A DNA stretch of 43,155 bases from an uncultured Hyphomicrobiales bacterium (GTDB lineage: Bacteria > Pseudomonadota > Alphaproteobacteria > Rhizobiales > Beijerinckiaceae), in assembly GCA_903932565.1 (NCBI GenBank), contig CAIZGQ010000401.1, positions 1 through 43,155 on the forward strand, written 5' to 3'. Made by a program: the position numbers and the translations under genes. Under the pieces are notes generated by a model. The model saw only the letters and a list, made by a program, of their open reading frames with translations, was not told where the DNA came from and ran no database searches. Positions within the stretch are counted from its first letter, which is position 1, and every line of letters starts with the position of its first letter. This document shows, piece after piece, positions 39,078 to 43,155 of this stretch.

Positions 39078-39727
39078 ACCACCAGATCCTGCACAGCGAC
39101 AATCGTGCCGGATTCGATCGGGCCCCGGCGACCGAATGCGCCGAGCGAGGTTTCGCTGGTGACGATCTTCATCAGGCAGGCCGGGTTGTCGAGATGCGCG
39201 ACCGCCCCGACCGGTACCACGTTAGAATTGATCGGTGGCTCGATCGAAGCAGTGGCATAGCCCGTCGATGCGGCAGCGGCAGATTCCAGCAAGCGGTGCA
39301 GTGAGCGCTGATACGTGCCCCAACGAAAATCAACATAATCACCTGCCTTCAATACGAGGCCGGCGGGCAGGCCAGCCAAAGTCAGTATGGCATACCCGTT
39401 TGAATCGATGGTTTGCGACCATCCGCTGCATGTGCCCGAAAAGCCGGTCGGCAGTCCGCCGGCATAGGCCCGCGGCAACAGGCGCGCCGCATCATATCCA
39501 TAGAACTTGTTCTGCGCTCCGCGCAGCGCGGTAATAAACACGCGCCAGGCATCAGACTGGTCGAGACTCATCACACCCAGCGTAACCGTGGTTTTCCACA
39601 GCGGGAAGCCGGCGGTAATACCGCCCAAGCGACCGCCGGATTCGGGCGCAAGGTAATCTACGCGCTGGATTTCGAATACCTGCTGGCTAGCCCAGACAGG
39701 CATGGTCAGGATCGCAGGCAGCGCCAT
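39074..39727 (-). CDS. Distal tail protein (gpM/Dit-like)
   Basis: A 217-residue beta-rich protein after the tape measure gene. Typical pieces are KTTVTLGVMSLDQSDAWRVF, TALRGAQNKFYGYD, and a late VLKAGDYVDF followed by HRLL. This is a common family linking the tail tube end to the tip. ATG shares bases with the tape measure stop (TGATG). Confidence 0.75.
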   Translation of the reverse strand: MALPAILTMPVWASQQVFEIQRVDYLAPESGGRLGGITAGFPLWKTTVTLGVMSLDQSDAWRVFITALRGAQNKFYGYDAARLLPRAYAGGLPTGFSGTCSGWSQTIDSNGYAILTLAGLPAGLVLKAGDYVDFRWGTYQRSLHRLLESAAAASTGYATASIEPPINSNVVPVGAVAHLDNPACLMKIVTSETSLGAFGRRGPIESGTIVAVQDLVV

Positions 39728-42700
39728 CAGCGTTGGCCCATAGCGCGCTGTTGCGCATCATACACAGTGCGAAACGCGATGCCGGGCATGTCATGCTTGA
39801 ACTGGCGCAGCTCGCTGCGCAGCTGATCGATTTCGCGCGGACCAGCACCCTGGGCGTTGATGGTCACTGGCATATGCAAGACATTTCCGCCCGTACCGCC
39901 CGACAAAGCGGCACGAGTTTCGCCCGCCGTCATCACACCGGCGCCGGATGGCAGGTTGACCAATTCCGGGCCGTTTTCGCCGACCATGGCCATGCCGCCA
40001 GGTGCAGAATCAGTACCCGATGCAAACAGCCCGATCGACGTAGCGCCGCCGCCAAAGCCTTCGCCAGCGACCGCCGATGATCCTATGCCGCCGCCAGCAC
40101 CACCGCCGCCGCCAAGGCCACCAAAAAGTGAACCAAGCAACCCGCCGATCCCGCCACCACCGCCGCCAAGTGTAGGGCTGTTACCGCCGAACAGCATGTT
40201 TTTCAGCGGGTTGATGATTGCCATCTGTTCCAGATCGGTCAGCACTTTGCGGATCACGTTGTGCCAGGTCTGGCCCCAGTGCTCGATGCCATCGGGCGAC
40301 AGCAGCTGATCCACCGCATTGGCGCCGTCGTCCTTTAGTGTCTTAATTGCCTGGGTGTGCTGTTGTACTTGATCGGCCCACTTCTTTTCGGCCTTTTGAC
40401 CCGCCAGCACGGTGTCGATCTGCTGCTGGGTCAAGACAATGCCCTGCTGGTCCAACTGGTTAAGCAGGGTCTGGCGCGCAATGGCGTCTTTATCCATGCT
40501 GTTTTGGGCGGTCGCCAGTTGCGTTGCCAGATCGAGCCGGTGCTGTTCGTTTTCCAGCCAGACTTTGCTATCAGCCGTCTGCTTTGCCAGCGCTTCGGCC
40601 GCCTTAGCATCACCATATCGGCTTGCGTCGGACGCGGCGAAGCCTTGTTGGCCAGCATAATCCTGCGCGTTAGCGCGCGCAATCGCAGCCGGGTCGCGAA
40701 CCCCGGCAAGCTTGGCGCGCAGCGCGCTGGCCGATGCGTTGTCATTGGCGGCGCTGATGGCCATTTCGGCCGCCTGACGAATGGTTGCGGCGTCAGCTGC
40801 ATCCAGCGCCTTTGCATGCGCGGCGATATCGGCTGTCAGATGCTTCAAGGCATCACCTTGCGCCACTGTCGCCAGCGTGACCTCTTCGCGCAGCGCCTTT
40901 TCCCGCGTCAACGTGCGCTGCAGTTGCGATGCGTCGATCGTGCCGGCCTTGACCAAATCGAGCGCGTGGACGCGCGCCGCCGTGTCATCTTCGGTTGCGC
41001 GGATCGACTTGGCCGAATTGGCGATCTGATCCGCCACCATCTTGTTCAGCTCGCGCGCGGCCTGGGCATCGATATCGATACCCTTGCGCGTCGCATCGGT
41101 CGCCGCCTTGCGATAGGCCTCTGCCTTCAAGGCCGCCGCATCGCCCTGCAGATAGGCATCCGCAAGATGCAGCGCGGCGGCGGCCTCAACGTTCATGGCT
41201 TCGGCGTTGCGGCGAGCGGTTTCGGCCTTGGATGCACCCGCACCCTTGCCAGCATGGCCTAGCGCCGCCAGCCCGCGTTCTTCGGAGAGCGTGCGCGCGC
41301 CGGCCTCTGTCACCACCTGGCCCGACGTGGTCGCATCCATCAGCATTTGAGCTGCGCGTTCGCGTTCGGCGCTGTGTGGCGCGGCCTGGCGCAGCATGGC
41401 CCGTGCGGTCTGTTCTTTAATGCGCTTTTGTTCGGGCGTCAGATAGGTGGTGATGGCGTGGTTCAGCGCGTCGATCGTATCGCCGTTGACATGCTGTCCA
41501 GCGGCCTGCGCATCCTTCAGCGTGGCCAGATCCTGCTTCAGCTGTTCCAGCTTTGGCTGCACAGCCGGATCGACACCATATTTAGCGGTGATGCCGCGCG
41601 CCTCCTGCGCAAGAGCATTAGGCCGCGCCGTATTTTCGGGTGCGGAAAGACCGGTCAACTGCTGCTTCCACTGCTCGATCTGCTTGCGGGTCGTGTCGTC
41701 GCTTTGAAACCACTGAACATGACCCGGATTATCCAAAGTCTTTTGTGCGTTGGCGATCTTGTCTGCCAGACTCTTGGCTTCATCAGCCTTTGAATAGTAT
41801 CCAGCGAGGTGCGCAATGGCATCCCCGACCTTGCTGATGCTGTCCGTTGTGACGGACGTCATATCGCGCATCAGCTTTGTGAACGCAGTCACATGGTCAC
41901 CGGCTTTGTCCAGAGCCTTGCCCACATCGCCCAACAGGGCCGACTGAGCATCAGTCAGCCGATTGGCCTCCATCAACTGGTGAATTTCCTCGACCTGCGC
42001 ACCGGTCAGGTAGCCATATTTTTGCGCCAGTTCATCGGCTGCCTTGGCGGGATCAGCCATCGCCTTGCCCAAATCTTCGGCGGCTTTGGTCGTGTCGATA
42101 CCCATGGCATCGGCAAACTTCTGCGTGATCTGGATGGCCTGGCCGAGCGCATCGGCGCTGGTGCGGGTCTGGTGCAAAATCGCCGCTTCGACCTTTTCGG
42201 CGGAGGATACTGAAACATCGCCCGCCTGAGCATTGCCCTGTGCCAGCTTCATCAACTGGTCGCCGGTCATTTGCGAGGTGCGGCCAAAACCAGTCGCAGC
42301 CGCTTCCAACGCGTCCATCTGCGCGCAATACTGATAGGCTGCGGCCGCGCCCGCAATCAGGGCTGCGGTAAAGATACCAGCGCCCACTGCGACCGGGGTG
42401 AACAGCGAACCAACCGTAGATAGCGCCGCACCCATTCCACCTTCGCTCATCGACATAATTTCGACCAGCTTGTGCGATTCGAGCGTCAGCGCGGTGATCG
42501 GGTTGCGGCCAGCGACAACACTGTCACCAAAGCGCAACACGGCCGATTGCGCAGTGATGTATTGCGCGCGGTTCAGGCCGAGGATGCTGCCATGCTCTTT
42601 CATTGCGCCAGTGGTCAGGGCCAGATCATCACGCAGCTTTTTCAGATAGGCATCGTATTGAGCTTGGGTGGTCAGGCCGCCCGCGAGTGCCTTGCTGGCG

Positions 42701-42993
42701 CGGCCGGCCTCTGCATCGAAATTGCGCTGCGGCGCGGCTGTGGGATCGAGCGTGTCGCTGATCCGCTGTGCCGTGGCCGCCATGCGCCGGCGTTCGGCAT
42801 CTTCGGCGCGTTTGGCCGCCGCGACTTCGCGTGCCGAAGCGTTTTCAGCTGCGGTAGCGCTTTTGTCATAGGCGGTGCTTGTCTGTGCCGCGGACTGCTG
42901 CGCCCACGCCGATACCGCCGTCAAATCGCCCTTTACCTGGGCGCTGCCGTCGGTGTTGAGCACGACGGTATAACTGGCGCGGTTATCTGGCAC
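39727..42993 (-). CDS. Tail length tape measure protein
   Basis: A 1088-residue, mostly helical protein that sets tail length and moves into the cell with DNA. Features: an opening SYTVVLNTDGSAQVKGDLTA, long Ala/Lys/Asp-rich coiled coils, a hydrophobic segment near 200-225 (VAVGAGIFTAALIAGAAAAY), a Gly-rich linker near 955-1000, and the usual end PGGMAMVGENGPELVNLPSG. The start is GTG 42993 after GAAAGGTG. It predicts a tail of roughly 160 nm by the usual rule of about 0.15 nm per residue. It follows the chaperone if the window ends are joined. Confidence 0.93.
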   Translation of the reverse strand: MPDNRASYTVVLNTDGSAQVKGDLTAVSAWAQQSAAQTSTAYDKSATAAENASAREVAAAKRAEDAERRRMAATAQRISDTLDPTAAPQRNFDAEAGRASKALAGGLTTQAQYDAYLKKLRDDLALTTGAMKEHGSILGLNRAQYITAQSAVLRFGDSVVAGRNPITALTLESHKLVEIMSMSEGGMGAALSTVGSLFTPVAVGAGIFTAALIAGAAAAYQYCAQMDALEAAATGFGRTSQMTGDQLMKLAQGNAQAGDVSVSSAEKVEAAILHQTRTSADALGQAIQITQKFADAMGIDTTKAAEDLGKAMADPAKAADELAQKYGYLTGAQVEEIHQLMEANRLTDAQSALLGDVGKALDKAGDHVTAFTKLMRDMTSVTTDSISKVGDAIAHLAGYYSKADEAKSLADKIANAQKTLDNPGHVQWFQSDDTTRKQIEQWKQQLTGLSAPENTARPNALAQEARGITAKYGVDPAVQPKLEQLKQDLATLKDAQAAGQHVNGDTIDALNHAITTYLTPEQKRIKEQTARAMLRQAAPHSAERERAAQMLMDATTSGQVVTEAGARTLSEERGLAALGHAGKGAGASKAETARRNAEAMNVEAAAALHLADAYLQGDAAALKAEAYRKAATDATRKGIDIDAQAARELNKMVADQIANSAKSIRATEDDTAARVHALDLVKAGTIDASQLQRTLTREKALREEVTLATVAQGDALKHLTADIAAHAKALDAADAATIRQAAEMAISAANDNASASALRAKLAGVRDPAAIARANAQDYAGQQGFAASDASRYGDAKAAEALAKQTADSKVWLENEQHRLDLATQLATAQNSMDKDAIARQTLLNQLDQQGIVLTQQQIDTVLAGQKAEKKWADQVQQHTQAIKTLKDDGANAVDQLLSPDGIEHWGQTWHNVIRKVLTDLEQMAIINPLKNMLFGGNSPTLGGGGGGIGGLLGSLFGGLGGGGGAGGGIGSSAVAGEGFGGGATSIGLFASGTDSAPGGMAMVGENGPELVNLPSGAGVMTAGETRAALSGGTGGNVLHMPVTINAQGAGPREIDQLRSELRQFKHDMPGIAFRTVYDAQQRAMGQR

Positions 42994-43100
42994 TCGTCAC
43001 CTTTCAAAGCGGCTGCGGCCCCCGAAGCTCGGCGCCAGGGCTGATTAAGACTGGACTCTTTAGACTGAAAACATAAGAATTCCGCGGCAACCGCGAGGGC

Positions 43101-43155
43101 TCATGTAATGTTGTTGGCTAAACCACAAAATAAGGCGAAGTCGGCCATAAGAGGC
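43101..43155 (-). CDS. Tail assembly chaperone, C-terminal part (joins to position 1)
   Basis: Read leftward from 43155, the bases complete the codon left open at position 1 and give APLMADFALFCGLANNIT, then TGA at 43103-43101. Joined to 395-1 this makes a 149-residue frame. The -1 frame entered at the slippery site also stays open here, to TAA at 43062-43060. The remaining gap to the tape measure start (42994-43100) holds no further clear gene; a short CGCGG/CCGCG hairpin is at about 43083-43095. Confidence 0.65.
   Translation of the reverse strand, partial: PLMADFALFCGLANNIT

Noticed and set aside
1..43155. tRNA or rRNA genes
   Set aside because: No cloverleaf with conserved T-loop or rRNA-like segment was recognised on either strand by eye; a covariance search would be needed to exclude a diverged one.

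Overview
The window looks like one complete temperate siphovirus genome in circular or circularly permuted form, probably a phage of an alphaproteobacterium of the sphingomonad type. The host assignment rests on high GC, on codon use, and on family resemblance of many proteins to phages of that group; it is an inference. The two window ends fit together. A leftward tail-assembly-chaperone gene runs off position 1, continues in frame from position 43155, and stops at 43101, just before the tape measure gene. The integrase end and the lysis/moron end also lie next to each other around a candidate attP (24.43-24.59 kb). That is the order of an excised or virion genome, not of an integrated prophage.

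Layout: a lambda-like immunity region sits at 16.2-17.9 kb. A LexA/S24-type repressor (rightward) and a small Cro-like protein (leftward) diverge from three 17-bp operators spaced 6 and 7 bp apart. Two more operators of the same consensus lie after the repressor, in front of the rightward operon. Leftward from Cro come a CII-like regulator, a winged-helix protein, a phage-encoded sliding clamp (DnaN), small genes, and a D5/P4-type primase-helicase with a partner. A 378-bp iteron-rich region and a small regulator-like gene follow, then a 307-bp region that is the expected place for cos. The late genes come next: small and large terminase (lambda gpA type), gpW, portal, a ClpP protease-major capsid fusion, a DUF2190-like cement protein, head-tail joining, tail completion, tail tube and tail chaperone.

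Across the window junction the same leftward operon continues (43.0 to 24.9 kb): tape measure, distal tail proteins, a small Cys-protease-like protein, tail tip, a 1070-residue repetitive fibre, and small membrane proteins. A GH24 lysozyme, fibre-like proteins, an SGNH-hydrolase spike, a 20-residue-repeat protein, a holin-like protein, a phospholipase-D-like protein and an i-spanin with an embedded o-spanin lipoprotein follow. The strand ends with two AT-richer moron-like genes.

Rightward from the second operator pair (17.9-24.5 kb) is a tightly overlapping operon. It encodes tiny membrane proteins, a Zn-ribbon mini-protein, two ParB-domain proteins in tandem, a Cys-rich mini-protein, an MT-A70 DNA methyltransferase, small unknowns and a tyrosine integrase. 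Its last gene is a GIY-YIG/T5orf172-type nuclease whose N-terminus copies that of the integrase. The most unusual items are the ParB pair with MT-A70 operon, the integrase/GIY-YIG shared domain, the lambda-style operator array, the phage clamp, and the iteron array.
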